A stretch of 7,339 nucleotides of DNA from Actinomycetota bacterium. Its GTDB lineage: Bacteria > Actinomycetota > Thermoleophilia > Solirubrobacterales > Solirubrobacteraceae. Below are positions 1-6,234 of this stretch, in pieces (within the stretch, counting starts at the first letter, position 1; each line of letters begins with the position of its first letter). A program made the translations under genes and the position numbers. The notes beneath the pieces were generated by a model. It was not told where the DNA came from and ran no database searches. It saw nothing but the letters and a program-made list of their open reading frames with translations. The stretch lies in assembly GCA_019348435.1 (NCBI GenBank), contig JAHWJM010000124.1, forward strand, positions 1-7,339, written 5' to 3'.

Positions 1-82
1 CAAGCCGGGCAGGTCTACCACTTTGGTGAAGGGGACGCCGCGTGATCGCCATATCCCGGAAGCGCTCGCCCATGTTTCCTGC

Positions 83-111
83 TTGTGCCCCGGCCCGCCT
101 TGCCCTATAAC
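83..111 (+). promoter_or_regulatory. Candidate sigma70-type promoter
   Basis: A TTGTGC hexamer at 83-88 is followed after exactly 17 bases by TATAAC at 106-111, good matches to -35 and -10 elements in an otherwise GC-rich context. Transcription would start near 118, leaving a leader of roughly 90 bases before the ribosome binding site at 193-198. It would drive the helix-turn-helix-like reading frame starting at 206. The left flank differs in composition from the genes beyond about 330, so this promoter probably did not originally belong to ilvE. The call rests on sequence match and spacing only. Confidence 0.4.
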
Positions 112-126
112 TTTGCGAGACAAAGT
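110..126. repeat. Perfect 6-bp inverted repeat overlapping the promoter
   Basis: ACTTTG (110-115) and CAAAGT (121-126) are exact reverse complements separated by the 5 bases CGAGA. The repeat begins inside the -10-like box and covers the predicted transcription start, a usual place for a repressor operator. It could also form a short hairpin at the 5' end of the transcript. Arms this short can arise by chance, so the role is uncertain. Confidence 0.3.
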
Positions 127-192
127 CCTTGGTTCACGAGAGACATCGGCGGAGGCGCTCCGTGGCGACGATGACCGCTGGCGACCACGACC

Positions 193-198
193 AGGAGG
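193..198 (+). promoter_or_regulatory. Strong ribosome binding site for the ATG at 206
   Basis: AGGAGG, a full Shine-Dalgarno match, sits 7 bases before ATG 206 (a GTG at 203 is also in frame). It is the best ribosome binding site in the window and decides the start of the reading frame that runs into ilvE. By contrast, cimA and argH have no clear site of this kind. Confidence 0.65.
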
Positions 199-205
199 GC
201 GCGTG

Positions 206-331
206 ATGGCCCGTCGTGGAGCCAAACCGATCTACACCGACGACCTTGCGAATGAGGTCCTGGGTGGTCTCGCGGTCGGGATGACCGCTCGCGATGCGGT
301 TGCCACCGCCGGGGTGTCGGAGGACGGGGCA
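206..331 (+). pseudogene. 5' fragment of a terminase-small-subunit-like helix-turn-helix gene
   Basis: From ATG 206 the protein begins MARRGAKPIYTDDLANEVLG and continues through a second helix (TARDAVATAG) to a turn at VSED. This layout (basic start, K/R-x-Y-T-x-x-L-A, then a helix-turn-helix) is typical of small homeodomain-like proteins annotated as phage terminase small subunits or transposase-type DNA-binding domains. The match breaks off at about 313-325, just where the recognition helix should follow, and IlvE sequence takes over by 341. By my count 11 of the first 40 codons end in A or T, far more than in the genes downstream. It reads as the cut-off start of a phage-type gene. The family assignment is from pattern memory and is tentative. 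Confidence 0.45.
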
Positions 332-1288
332 CGGACCGACGTGCGGCCCGCGACGACGGCATGGGCGTACCACCTTGACGGGTTCGTGCCGGTCGCCGAG
401 GCCGCGGTCCCGGTCACCACACAGGGCCTGCACTACGGCACGGGCGTCTTCGAGGGCGTTCGCTGCTACGACACCGAGATCGGGCCGGCCGTCTTTCGCC
501 ACCGCGAGCACATGCAGCGGCTCATCCGATCGGCCGAGCTGTACTACATGCCGCTCCCCTACGACGTCGAGGCGCTGCGCAGCGCCACGCTCGAGCTGAT
601 CGGCCGCAACGGGCTGCGCTCGTGCTACATCCGCCCGCTCGCCTACCGCGGCTACGGGCAGATGGGACTCAACCCGCTCGAGGCGCCCGTCGACGTGACG
701 ATCGCGGTCTGGGAGTGGGGCGCCTACCTCGGCGAGGAGGGCAAGCGCAAGGGCATCCGGGCAAAGGTCTCGAGCTGGCGGCGGATCAGCCCGGCCTCGC
801 TGATCCCCAGCGCCAAGGCCTCGGGGCAGTACCTCAACAGCGTCCTGGCGAAGATCGAGTCGGTCAAGGCGGGCTACGAGGAGGCGATCCTGCTCGACGA
901 CCACGACCACGTCTGCGAGGGCACCGGCGAGAACATCTTCGTCGTCTGGGACGGCCGGATCATCACGCCGCCCGCGGCGGCCTCGATCCTCGACGGCATC
1001 ACCCGCAAGTCGGCGATCCAGATCGCGCGCGACCTCGGTATCGAGGTCATCGAACGCGACATCGCACGCGCCGAGCTGTATCTCGCCGATGAGGTCTTCA
1101 TGACCGGCACCGCCGCCGAGCTCGTTCCCGTCCGCGAGATCGACGACCACACGATCGGCGGCGGGACGCCCGGCGAGCTCACGCGCGCCGTCCAGACGGC
1201 CTTCGAGGACGCGCTGCACGGCCGCGACGAGCGCTACCGCGAATGGCTCGACCCGGTGCCCGCGCGCGCCGGGGCCAAGGTGGGTTGA
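206..1288 (+). CDS. ilvE: Branched-chain amino acid aminotransferase (IlvE), with a foreign helix-turn-helix N-terminus fused in frame
   Basis: The 360-codon frame holds a full PLP fold-type IV branched-chain aminotransferase, which interconverts valine, leucine and isoleucine with their 2-oxo acids using glutamate in the cytoplasm. Counting from a GTG at 341, IlvE is 315 residues, normal for the family. It shows the motif VFEGVRCY, Arg98 in YIRPLAYRG, the PLP-binding lysine Lys159 in PSAKASGQY (codon 815-817), EGTGENIF, and MTGTAAELVPV near the C-terminus. Lys159 matches the E. coli IlvE numbering, which supports GTG 341 as the approximate native start. However, the only good ribosome binding site serves ATG 206, and codons 1-40 from there resemble a terminase-type helix-turn-helix protein, so the first 45 residues are not IlvE. 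cimA follows after 19 bases, making an isoleucine-synthesis pair. The identity is secure; the true 5' end is not. Confidence 0.9.
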   Translation: MARRGAKPIYTDDLANEVLGGLAVGMTARDAVATAGVSEDGARTDVRPATTAWAYHLDGFVPVAEAAVPVTTQGLHYGTGVFEGVRCYDTEIGPAVFRHREHMQRLIRSAELYYMPLPYDVEALRSATLELIGRNGLRSCYIRPLAYRGYGQMGLNPLEAPVDVTIAVWEWGAYLGEEGKRKGIRAKVSSWRRISPASLIPSAKASGQYLNSVLAKIESVKAGYEEAILLDDHDHVCEGTGENIFVVWDGRIITPPAAASILDGITRKSAIQIARDLGIEVIERDIARAELYLADEVFMTGTAAELVPVREIDDHTIGGGTPGELTRAVQTAFEDALHGRDERYREWLDPVPARAGAKVG

Positions 1289-1307
1289 GATCGCGCCCGC
1301 CCCCGCC

Positions 1308-2888
1308 ATGACGCGCATCGAGCTCTACGACGCCACGCTGCGCGACGGGATGGGCGGCGGCGGCATGTCGCTGACGGCCGACGAGAAGGTGCGCCTCGTC
1401 CGTCGCCTCGACGACCTCGGCGTCGACATCATCGAGGCGGGCTTTCCGGCCTCCAACCCCAAGGAGGCCCAGCTCTTCGCGCTGCTCGAGCACGAGGAGC
1501 TCTCCCACGCGACCATCGCCGCCTTCGGCATGACGCGGCGCCGCGGCGCGGCGGCCGCCGACGACGCGGGACTGCGCGTGCTCGCGGGCTGCTTTGCCCC
1601 GATCTGCACGATCGTCGGCAAGACGTCGCTGCACCACGTCGAGAAGGTGGTGCGCGTCTCGCGCGAGGAGAACCTCGCGATGATCGCGGAGTCGGTCGCG
1701 TTCCTCGCGGCGCAGGGCAAGCGCGTGATCTTCGACGCCGAGCACGTCTTCGACGGCCTGCGCGAGGACCGCGACTACACGATCGCGTGCCTGCGCAGCG
1801 CCGCCTCGGCGGGTGCCGAGCGGCTCGTGCTCTGCGACACGAACGGGCCCTCGCTGCCGAGCCACGTCGCACGCGCTGTGGCCGGCGTCCGCGCCGCGCT
1901 GCCCGGCGTGCCGATCGGCATCCACTGCCACGACGACAGCGGCTGTGCCGTCGCCAACACGCTCATGGCCGTCGAGGCGGGAGCGACGCAGGTGCAGGGG
2001 ACGATCAACGGCATCGGCGAGCGCACCGGCAACGCGAACCTCATCACGATCATCGCCAACCTGCAGCTGAAGATGGGCCACCGCGTCGTGTCCCACGAGC
2101 AGCTGCGCCTGCTGACCGACACGGCGCACTTCACCGACGAGCTGCTCAACCGCCAGCCCGAGCCCCACCAGCCGTACGTCGGCAAGAACGCCTTCGCGCA
2201 CAAGGCCGGCCTGCACGCCGCCGGCATCCGCGCCGACGCGACGACGTTCGAGCACGTCGACCCCGCGCTCGTGGGAAACCATCGCGACCTGCTCATCTCC
2301 GAGCTGTCGGGCAAGGGCACCGTCACCGAGAAGGCTGAGCGCGCGGGGCTGGAACTCGATGACGCGACGACGGCGCGCGTGCTCGAGCGGATGAAGGCCC
2401 TCGAGCACGACGGCTACCAGTTCGAGGCCGCCGACGGCTCGTTCGAGCTGCTGCTGCGCAAGGAGTCCGGCGACTATCAGCGGCTGTTTGCGCTCGAGTC
2501 CTGGCGCGTCACCGCCGAGCAGCACGCCGACGGGGAGGTCAGGACGGAGGCCACGATCAAGATCTGGGTCGACGGCGAGCGCTTCGTCAGCTACGCCGAG
2601 GGCAACGGCCCGGTGCACGCGCTCGACGCGGCGCTGCGAGCCGTCCTCACCGAGGCCCACCCGCACCTCGCCGAAACCTGGCTGACGAACTTCAAGGTTC
2701 GCATCCTCGACGAGACGAAGGGCTCCGACGCGTCGATCCGGGTGCTCATCGACGCCACCGACGGCGTCGACACCTGGGGCTCCATCGGCGTCTCGACGAA
2801 CCTCATCGCCGCGTCCTGGGTCGCGCTCGTCGACTCGCTGGAGTACGCCGAGCAGCCCAGCCGGGTCCGCGGCGCCGCGGCGCCATAG
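1308..2888 (+). CDS. cimA: (R)-citramalate synthase
   Basis: A complete 526-residue member of the LeuA/homocitrate synthase family, closest in layout to CimA-type citramalate synthases, which condense pyruvate and acetyl-CoA to citramalate for threonine-independent isoleucine synthesis. The N-terminal TIM barrel (about residues 4-275) carries YDATLRDG with Arg12 and Asp13, CDTNGPSLP, the metal-binding HxH in GIHCHDDSG, and the QVQGTINGIGERTGNANL signature. A linker with KNAFAHKAGLHAAG and SELSGKGTV follows. The C-terminal third (about 390-510), including FKVRILDETKGSDASIRVLI and WGSIGVSTNLI, is the LeuA-type regulatory dimerisation domain, where isoleucine feedback is expected. Unusually, the position after RDGM that is normally Gln is Gly16, inside four consecutive GGC codons. 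It starts 19 bases after ilvE with no clear ribosome binding site, suggesting translational coupling. LeuA is the alternative, but the C-terminal pattern favours CimA. Confidence 0.9.
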   Translation: MTRIELYDATLRDGMGGGGMSLTADEKVRLVRRLDDLGVDIIEAGFPASNPKEAQLFALLEHEELSHATIAAFGMTRRRGAAAADDAGLRVLAGCFAPICTIVGKTSLHHVEKVVRVSREENLAMIAESVAFLAAQGKRVIFDAEHVFDGLREDRDYTIACLRSAASAGAERLVLCDTNGPSLPSHVARAVAGVRAALPGVPIGIHCHDDSGCAVANTLMAVEAGATQVQGTINGIGERTGNANLITIIANLQLKMGHRVVSHEQLRLLTDTAHFTDELLNRQPEPHQPYVGKNAFAHKAGLHAAGIRADATTFEHVDPALVGNHRDLLISELSGKGTVTEKAERAGLELDDATTARVLERMKALEHDGYQFEAADGSFELLLRKESGDYQRLFALESWRVTAEQHADGEVRTEATIKIWVDGERFVSYAEGNGPVHALDAALRAVLTEAHPHLAETWLTNFKVRILDETKGSDASIRVLIDATDGVDTWGSIGVSTNLIAASWVALVDSLEYAEQPSRVRGAAAP

Positions 2889-2896
2889 GGGCGGGC

Positions 2897-4009
2897 GTGC
2901 CCGAGCAGGAGGAGGTCCCGCTCGCGCGGCCGGTGCTGGGCGAGCCCGAGGAGGCGGCGGTGATCGAGGTCCTGCGCTCCGGGCAGCTCTCGCTCGGGCC
3001 GCGCGTACCGGCGTTCGAGCAGGCCTTTGCGGCGCGCCTCGGAGTGCCCCACGCTTGCGCGGTCTCCAGCGGGACCGCCGGGCTGCACCTGGCCCTGCGC
3101 GCCGCCGGGGTGCGCGATGGCGACGAGGTGGTCACGTCGCCGTTCTCGTTTCCGGCCAGCGCCAACGCCCCGCTCTTCGAGCGCGCGCGACCGGTGTTCG
3201 CCGACATCGACCCGCACACGCTGAACCTGGATCCCGCGGCCGCGGCCGCGGCCATCACCGATCGCACGACCGCGCTGCTGCCGATCCACATCTTCGGCTA
3301 TCCCGCCGACCTGCCGGCCTTCGAAGCGCTCGGCCTGCCGATCGTCGAGGATGCCTGCGAGGCGCTCGGCGCGGTGCACGCCGACCGGACGCCGGTCGGC
3401 GGGCGCGGCCATCCGGCGGTGTTCGGCTTCTACGCCAACAAGCAGCTCACGACGGGCGAGGGCGGCATGGTCACGACGGCTGACGCGGCGATCAAGGCGC
3501 AGATCGACTCGGAGCGAAACCAGGGCCGCGCCGCCGACATGGGCTGGCTGGACTTCGACCGGCTCGGCTTCAACTACCGCCTGAGCGACATCGCCTGCGC
3601 GATCGGGCTCGCGCAACTCGATCGCCTGGACGCGATGCTCGCCGGCCGTGCCCGCGTGGCGGCGCGCTACCGCGAGGCGCTCGCCGGAATCGAAGGGCTC
3701 GAGCTGCCCTGCGAGGACAGCGGGGGGAACGTGCGCGGCTGGTTCGTCTTCGTCGTGCAGCTTCCGCGGGGCACGGACCGCGACGCCACGATAGGCGCCC
3801 TGCGCGAGCGCGGGGTGCAGTCCAAGCCCTACCTGCCGGCCATCCACCTCATGACGTTCTACCGCGAGTCCTTCGGCCATCGCGAGGGCGACTTCCCGGT
3901 CTGCGAGGACGTCGCCGCGCGCTCCGTCGCGCTGCCGTTCTTCCCGGAGCTCACGGAGGGGCAGATCGAGCGCGTCGCGACGACGCTTCGCCACGTCCTC
4001 GGCCGCTGA
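2897..4009 (+). CDS. DegT/DnrJ/EryC1/StrS-family aminotransferase
   Basis: A complete 370-residue PLP-dependent fold-type I aminotransferase of the family that usually aminates nucleotide-linked keto-sugars for cell-surface polysaccharides or glycosylated products. Seen in order: SSGTAGLHLALRAAG (cofactor phosphate region), SPFSFPASANA, VEDACEALGA with Asp152 placed to pair with the PLP ring nitrogen, the Schiff-base lysine Lys182 in YANKQLTTGEGGM (codon 3440-3442), FNYRLSDIACAIGLAQL, and PYLPAIHLMTFYRE followed by SVALPFFPELT. The last block resembles perosamine-synthase-like (RfbE/ArnB type) members, but the substrate cannot be read from sequence. The GTG start lies 8 bases after the cimA stop, so it probably belongs to the ilvE-cimA transcript, although no sugar genes are nearby. 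An amino-acid-related role cannot be excluded. Family confidence is high, function low. Confidence 0.88.
   Translation: MPEQEEVPLARPVLGEPEEAAVIEVLRSGQLSLGPRVPAFEQAFAARLGVPHACAVSSGTAGLHLALRAAGVRDGDEVVTSPFSFPASANAPLFERARPVFADIDPHTLNLDPAAAAAAITDRTTALLPIHIFGYPADLPAFEALGLPIVEDACEALGAVHADRTPVGGRGHPAVFGFYANKQLTTGEGGMVTTADAAIKAQIDSERNQGRAADMGWLDFDRLGFNYRLSDIACAIGLAQLDRLDAMLAGRARVAARYREALAGIEGLELPCEDSGGNVRGWFVFVVQLPRGTDRDATIGALRERGVQSKPYLPAIHLMTFYRESFGHREGDFPVCEDVAARSVALPFFPELTEGQIERVATTLRHVLGR
3235..3254 (+). repeat. GC-rich hexamer tandem repeat inside the aminotransferase gene
   Basis: Three back-to-back copies of the hexamer GCGGCC (3236-3253) encode a run of six alanines in the DegT-type protein, in a surface region before the ITDRT motif. 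It is a simple repeat with no sign of regulatory meaning, but it could vary in length by slippage in units that keep the frame. Confidence 0.6.
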
Positions 4010-4082
4010 ACGGCGGTTTCGCCACCCACCGCTTCGCCCTGCGCGCTCGCGCCGGGTGCCCTCCTCGCAAGCTGGGATCTTG

Positions 4083-4099
4083 ACTCCCGCTGGGAGTTA
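4083..4099. terminator. Hairpin between convergent genes, possible terminator
   Basis: ACTCCC (4083-4088) and GGGAGT (4092-4097) are perfect inverted arms around GCT. Adding the G-T and T-A pairs outside gives an 8-base stem that overlaps the stop codon of the minus-strand phosphatase gene. It lies in the 87-base gap where the aminotransferase gene and the phosphatase gene converge, where a shared terminator is expected. Neither strand has a T-run after it, so classical intrinsic termination is doubtful. A second copy of GCTGGGA at 4071-4077 could form an alternative pairing. Confidence 0.3.
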
Positions 4100-4771
4100 C
4101 ACGCGCAGATGCGCCGCCTCGTTGAAGCTGCGGATCCACCAGTGGCGCTGCGGCTCGGGCAGCAGCACGAGCCGCGTCAGCGATCCGTTGTCGGCGTGCA
4201 CGAAGGCGAAGGGCCGGCTACCGCTCGCCTGGCGGCACAGCTCGCCGATGACTCCGCCGTGGACGACGGCGGCAACGGTGGCGCCCGGGGGCAGACCTTC
4301 GGCGATGCGCTGCAGGCCCGACCGCGTGCGCGCCTGGAAGGCCTCCATCGTCTCGGCACCCGGGATGACGTCCCAGCGCTGCGCGCGGAAGACCTCCGCC
4401 ACGCGCGGGTCGCGGCGGCGCACGGCGATCCGGAACGCGCCGCCGTCGAGCTCGCCGAGATGAACCTCGCGCAGCTCGGGCACGACGACGGGTCCGAGCC
4501 CCGTCAGCTTCGCAAGGGGCGCCGCCGTCTGCGCGGTGCGGCGCAGCGGCGTGACGTAGATGGCCGCGAGCGGCTCGCCGGCGAGATGCTCTGCGACGGC
4601 CTGCGCCTGGCGCTCACCGGCGGGTGAGAGGGGCGGGTCCGCCTGCCCCTCGAGCAGCTCGAAGGGCTGGTCCTCGACGGCCGCCTGCGATGCGCCGTGG
4701 CGCACGAGCACGACCTCGATCGAGCCGGGCGGCCGTGAGTAGTCCTCCTGCTCGTAACGCTGCGCGGCCAC
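4097..4771 (-). CDS. Histidine phosphatase superfamily protein (phosphoglycerate-mutase-like)
   Basis: A complete 224-residue histidine phosphatase, an enzyme class that moves or removes phosphate through a phosphohistidine intermediate. The catalytic set is visible: LVRHG with Arg24 and nucleophile His25, TPLRRTAQTA with Arg78 (the usual SPLxRAxQTA motif), the acid Glu102 in REVHLGELDGG, and the second histidine His171 in VVHGGVIGELC. PGAETMEAF is the family's usual PGGES-type segment. The lack of longer insertions points to a PhoE/cobC/GpmB-like phosphatase and not the glycolytic mutase; the substrate is unknown. It starts at GTG 4771, because an in-frame TAA lies 18 bases upstream and no other start fits. 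There is no ribosome binding site at normal distance (AGGAG is 14 bases away), but TAGCCT lies 7 bases before the GTG, as for a leaderless transcript. It is the only minus-strand gene and diverges from argH. Confidence 0.88.
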   Translation of the reverse strand: MAAQRYEQEDYSRPPGSIEVVLVRHGASQAAVEDQPFELLEGQADPPLSPAGERQAQAVAEHLAGEPLAAIYVTPLRRTAQTAAPLAKLTGLGPVVVPELREVHLGELDGGAFRIAVRRRDPRVAEVFRAQRWDVIPGAETMEAFQARTRSGLQRIAEGLPPGATVAAVVHGGVIGELCRQASGSRPFAFVHADNGSLTRLVLLPEPQRHWWIRSFNEAAHLRV

Positions 4772-4778
4772 GCGGGGG

Positions 4779-4784
4779 AGGCTA
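4779..4784 (-). promoter_or_regulatory. TANNNT -10-like box for the phosphatase gene (leaderless)
   Basis: On the minus strand TAGCCT ends 7 bases before the GTG at 4771, the spacing expected when transcription starts at the start codon itself. Leaderless genes with TANNNT boxes at this distance are common in high-GC actinobacteria. No -35 match is evident; that position would fall within the argH start. Confidence 0.4.
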
Positions 4785-4790
4785 GCTCCT

Positions 4791-4796
4791 TAGACT
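4791..4796 (+). promoter_or_regulatory. TANNNT -10-like box for argH (leaderless)
   Basis: TAGACT is followed by 8 bases (CGCCGCGA) and then the argH ATG at 4805. There is no Shine-Dalgarno sequence in between, so the transcript probably begins at or next to the A of the ATG. The box lies only 6 bases from the opposing box of the phosphatase gene, so the two polymerase footprints would overlap. Confidence 0.45.
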
Positions 4797-4804
4797 CGCC
4801 GCGA

Positions 4805-6178
4805 ATGTCGCGCTTCTCCGAACCGCAGGATCCGATCTTCCGGCGCCTGAACACGTCGCTGTCGTTCGATCAGCGCCTGTGGCCGTACGACATCCAGGGC
4901 TCGCGCGCCCACGCGCGCATGCTCGCCAAGCAGGCGATCATCGGCGACAACGAGCGCGACGAGCTGCTCGCGGCGCTGAGCGCCGTCGAGGCGGAGCTCG
5001 CTGGGGGGACGTTCGTCTTCGAGGATGACGACGAGGACATCCACATGGCGGTCGAGCGGCGCGTCACGCAGCTCGCCGGCGCCGTCGGAGGCAAGCTGCA
5101 CACGGCTCGCTCGCGCAACGATCAGGTTGCCACCGACGTGGCGCTCTTCACACGCGACGGCGCCGGCCACGCCACGCGCGCGATCGATGCCCTGGCTGCG
5201 ACGCTGCTGGATGCCGCCGAGGCGCATCTGGACTGGCCGCTGCCGGGCTACACGCACCTGCAGCGCGCGCAGCCGGTCTACCTCTCCCACCACCTGCTCG
5301 CCTACGTCTGGATGCTGCTGCGCGACCGCGAGCGCTTCGCGTTCGCGGCCGGCCAGACGGCGGCGCTGCCGCTTGGCGCCGGCGCCCTGGCGGGCGTGAA
5401 CTTCGACACCGACCGCGGCGCCGTCGCTGCCGAGCTGGGCTTCGACCGCGTCGCGCCCAACTCGATCGACGCGGTCTCCAACCGCGACTTCGTGCTCGAT
5501 TACCTCGCGGCGGCCGCGACCTGCGCGACCCACCTCAGCCGCCTCGGTGCCGAGCTCGTGCTGTGGTCCAGCGAGGAGTTCGGCTTCGTGACGCTGTCGG
5601 ACGCCTGGACGTCAGGCTCGTCGATCATGCCCCAGAAGAAGAACCCGGACGCCGCCGAGCTCCTGCGCGCCAAGGCACCGCGCATCGTCGCGCACCTCGG
5701 CGCGCTGCACGGCGTGATGCACGCCCTGCCCCTGACGTACAACAAGGACCTGCAGGAGGACAAGGAGCACCTCTTCGACGCAGTCGACACGCTCGACCTC
5801 TGCCTCGCCTCGGCCGCGGGGATGATCGGCGGCGCGCGATTCAACCGCGACCGCATGTCGGCCGCCGCGTCGGACGACCTGATCGCCGCGACCGATGTCG
5901 CCGACCACCTCGTCAAGCAGGGCGTGCCGTTTCGCGAGTGCCATGGCATCGTCGCCGGCCTCGTACGCGTCGCCGTCGACTCCGGCCGCTGCCTCGGCGA
6001 CCTCACCGACGGCGAGCTGGCGGCGGCCTCCGCGCGGCTGCACCCGCCGGCGTTTCGCGCGCTGCTCGAACAGCGTGCGTGGCTTGAGTCCAAGGTCAGC
6101 GAGGGCGGTACGTCGCTGGCGCGCGTGCGCGAGCAGCTCGCCGCCGCCCGCGCGGCGCTCGCCGCCGGCGCCGGCTGA
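4805..6178 (+). CDS. argH: Argininosuccinate lyase
   Basis: A complete 457-residue member of the fumarase/aspartase superfamily, of normal ArgH length, which splits argininosuccinate into arginine and fumarate as the last step of arginine synthesis; the family works as a homotetramer in the cytoplasm. Visible motifs are the substrate-binding region PYDIQGSRAHARML near residue 30, EDEDIHMAVE, KLHTARSRNDQVATD, the base-region histidine His151 in GYTHLQRAQP, VSNRDFVLDYL, and the flexible signature loop GSSIMPQKKNPD with Ser272/Ser273. The C-terminal third contains the YNKDLQEDKE helix. No key residue is missing. ATG 4805 fits the family N-terminus and a TANNNT box 8 bases upstream, suggesting a leaderless mRNA. 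No other arginine genes are in the window. The stop overlaps a GAGGA that may serve the next frame. Confidence 0.95.
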   Translation: MSRFSEPQDPIFRRLNTSLSFDQRLWPYDIQGSRAHARMLAKQAIIGDNERDELLAALSAVEAELAGGTFVFEDDDEDIHMAVERRVTQLAGAVGGKLHTARSRNDQVATDVALFTRDGAGHATRAIDALAATLLDAAEAHLDWPLPGYTHLQRAQPVYLSHHLLAYVWMLLRDRERFAFAAGQTAALPLGAGALAGVNFDTDRGAVAAELGFDRVAPNSIDAVSNRDFVLDYLAAAATCATHLSRLGAELVLWSSEEFGFVTLSDAWTSGSSIMPQKKNPDAAELLRAKAPRIVAHLGALHGVMHALPLTYNKDLQEDKEHLFDAVDTLDLCLASAAGMIGGARFNRDRMSAAASDDLIAATDVADHLVKQGVPFRECHGIVAGLVRVAVDSGRCLGDLTDGELAAASARLHPPAFRALLEQRAWLESKVSEGGTSLARVREQLAAARAALAAGAG

Positions 6179-6181
6179 GGA
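6177..6181 (+). promoter_or_regulatory. Possible ribosome binding site for an alternative TTG start of the mpg frame
   Basis: GAGGA, overlapping the argH stop codon, lies 8 bases before a TTG at 6190 that is in frame with the mpg-like protein. Starting there would add 15 residues. ATG 6235 has no ribosome binding site. The spacing favours the TTG, while codon preference and the family N-terminus favour the ATG, so the start is unresolved. Confidence 0.35.
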
Positions 6182-6234
6182 TCGCGCGATTGCCCGACCA
6201 CGGCAGCGATCGTGCTCGACGCCAGATCCTCGCG

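Larger units (their letters stand above)
1..205. other. Leader region without a recognisable gene
   Basis: No protein family is recognisable on either strand here. One + frame is already open on entering the window and stops at 43-45, so it could be the last 14 codons of an upstream gene, but its residues are not diagnostic. The stretch is visibly less GC-rich than the housekeeping genes downstream, with runs such as the A/T-containing segment at 106-126. It contains a sigma70-like promoter candidate and a small inverted repeat, described separately. A TTG at 23 is in frame with the following gene, but the 61 codons it would add look like nothing coding and have no ribosome binding site. Confidence 0.5.

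Noticed and set aside
23..205. TTG at 23 as the start of the ilvE frame
   Set aside because: There is no ribosome binding site, the added residues look non-coding, and a strong AGGAGG supports ATG 206.
134..1318. A 394-codon minus-strand frame opposite ilvE
   Set aside because: It is a shadow of ilvE with no motif of its own.
1179..2666. A 495-codon open frame on the minus strand opposite cimA
   Set aside because: It is rich in Arg, Val, Asp and Ala with no family motif and lies opposite a clear CimA. Such antisense frames are expected from GC-biased codons.
3236..3253. GCGGCC tandem hexamers as a regulatory repeat
   Set aside because: The repeat encodes a plain polyalanine run in frame inside a gene, as is common in GC-rich genomes.
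2591..3994. A 467-codon minus-strand frame opposite the 3' end of cimA and the DegT-type gene
   Set aside because: It has no recognisable motif and arg/gly-rich low-complexity composition; the + strand genes have complete catalytic motifs.
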